Source of the DNA: a bacterium
Lineage (GTDB): Bacteria; Vulcanimicrobiota; Vulcanimicrobiia; Vulcanimicrobiales; SCRA01
Length of the DNA: 50,863 nucleotides
Assembly (NCBI GenBank): GCA_004298675.1
Contig: SCRI01000050.1
Coordinates: forward strand, 1 to 50,863
Direction of reading: 5' to 3'
The notes under the pieces are model-generated. The model saw nothing but the letters and a program-made list of their open reading frames with translations. It made no database searches and was not told the DNA's origin. The first letter of the stretch is position 1; every line of letters starts with the position of its first letter. The translations under genes were made by a program, and so were the position numbers. This document shows positions 50,503-50,863 of the stretch, piece after piece.

Positions 50503-50863
50503 GTGGAACAGACCGCTCCGTCCCTCCCCGCCCTGGTGCGCGCCGGCGGACGCGCCCAACTCCAGCGGTCCGCGGGTAATGTCAGCGCGACGCTCGTGCC
50601 GCTAGCGCTGCACCGGCGTGCATGCCTCGCGACCTACGAGCTGAGGGTCGTCAACGAGACCGAGCAGGACATTGCCTCGCGCGCCTATGCCGTGGGCGGG
50701 CGGCGCGGCCGCGAGACGGTCTCGTGGGTGGAGCTGCAGGTACCGGCGGCCTCGGCCGTGGCCTTGGAGTTGGAGATTCCCACGCCCGAAAGCGGGCGCT
50801 TCGAGCGGGCGATGGTCGAGCTGGATGCGCCAGGCACGCATTTGGTGTTGGTTGCGCCGCCGC
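50503..50863 (+). CDS. Unknown protein, partial (3' end outside the window)
   Basis: A frame opens at GTG 50503 and stays open for 120 codons to the window edge. The product is not recognised. The first 20 residues are not a signal peptide (VEQTAPSLPALVRAGGRA). From about residue 40 alternating hydrophobic residues (LATYELRVVNETEQD, VSWVELQVPAASAVALELEI) suggest a beta-sandwich domain. The ribosome-binding site (GAAG) is weak. Codon third positions are G/C-rich as in neighbours, which supports coding. Confidence 0.55.
   Translation, partial: MEQTAPSLPALVRAGGRAQLQRSAGNVSATLVPLALHRRACLATYELRVVNETEQDIASRAYAVGGRRGRETVSWVELQVPAASAVALELEIPTPESGRFERAMVELDAPGTHLVLVAPP

Noticed and set aside
1-50863. 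tRNA, rRNA, CRISPR, insertion sequences or prophage genes
   Set aside because: No cloverleaf with GGTTCGA-type arm, no repeat-spacer array, and no transposase, integrase or phage structural protein was found on either strand.

Overview
The window is a gene-dense stretch of a high-GC bacterial chromosome. I place 47 protein genes, of which the first and last run off the ends. No rRNA, tRNA, CRISPR array, insertion sequence or prophage is visible. The cell looks diderm: one highly expressed-looking gene (28536-30188) combines a signal peptide, one S-layer-homology domain, a coiled coil and a beta-barrel that ends in Phe. That porin type together with the overall gene content suggests Eremiobacterota (WPS-2) or a related lineage. 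This is an inference from memory, not a search result.

Layout. 1-6.7 kb: a queD-queE-namZ operon, DUF4438, an O6-alkylguanine-DNA alkyltransferase, and an E1alpha-E1beta-E2 2-oxoacid dehydrogenase operon. 6.8-14.5 kb: a soluble PAS histidine kinase, an M20 amidohydrolase, the large subunit of glutamate synthase without its small subunit, a UPF0173 hydrolase and a small unknown protein. 14.6-25.7 kb: a six-hairpin glycosidase-like protein, then hydroxyacid metabolism (glcD, glcE, an IclR regulator, a nucleotidyltransferase, an M14 peptidase, a Tat-exported binding protein, the lactate racemase larA and a beta-hydroxyacid dehydrogenase). 25.8-28.4 kb: ETF-quinone oxidoreductase and a LysR regulator. 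28.5-34.7 kb: the SLH porin, then marC-phzF-thiO-thiS-thiG-HAD on one strand. 34.7-43.1 kb, mostly minus strand: a methyltransferase, an MBL hydrolase, an operon of EF-G-like GTPase, peptide-binding lipoprotein and pyrE, a PHP protein with a long lysine/alanine repeat tail, and pyroglutamyl peptidase. 43.2-44.8 kb: an ECF sigma factor and its partner. 45-50.9 kb: two unknown exported proteins, an unknown soluble protein, a 3-hydroxyacyl-CoA dehydrogenase, metY with a CoA-binding protein, and the start of an unknown gene.

The most unusual object is the pair at 43359-44778. An ECF sigma factor overlaps a gene whose product has an N-terminal zinc anti-sigma signature (C3-x23-H27-x3-C31-x2-C34) and, in place of a membrane segment, a complete alkyltransferase domain with the active-site PCHR (Cys215). 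The architecture suggests a one-step switch in which alkyl transfer to Cys215 frees the sigma factor. That would be functionally analogous to Ada but built from other parts. A stand-alone alkyltransferase is also encoded at 2746-3279. The other standout is the PHP protein with a histone-H1-like tail of about two dozen hexapeptides.
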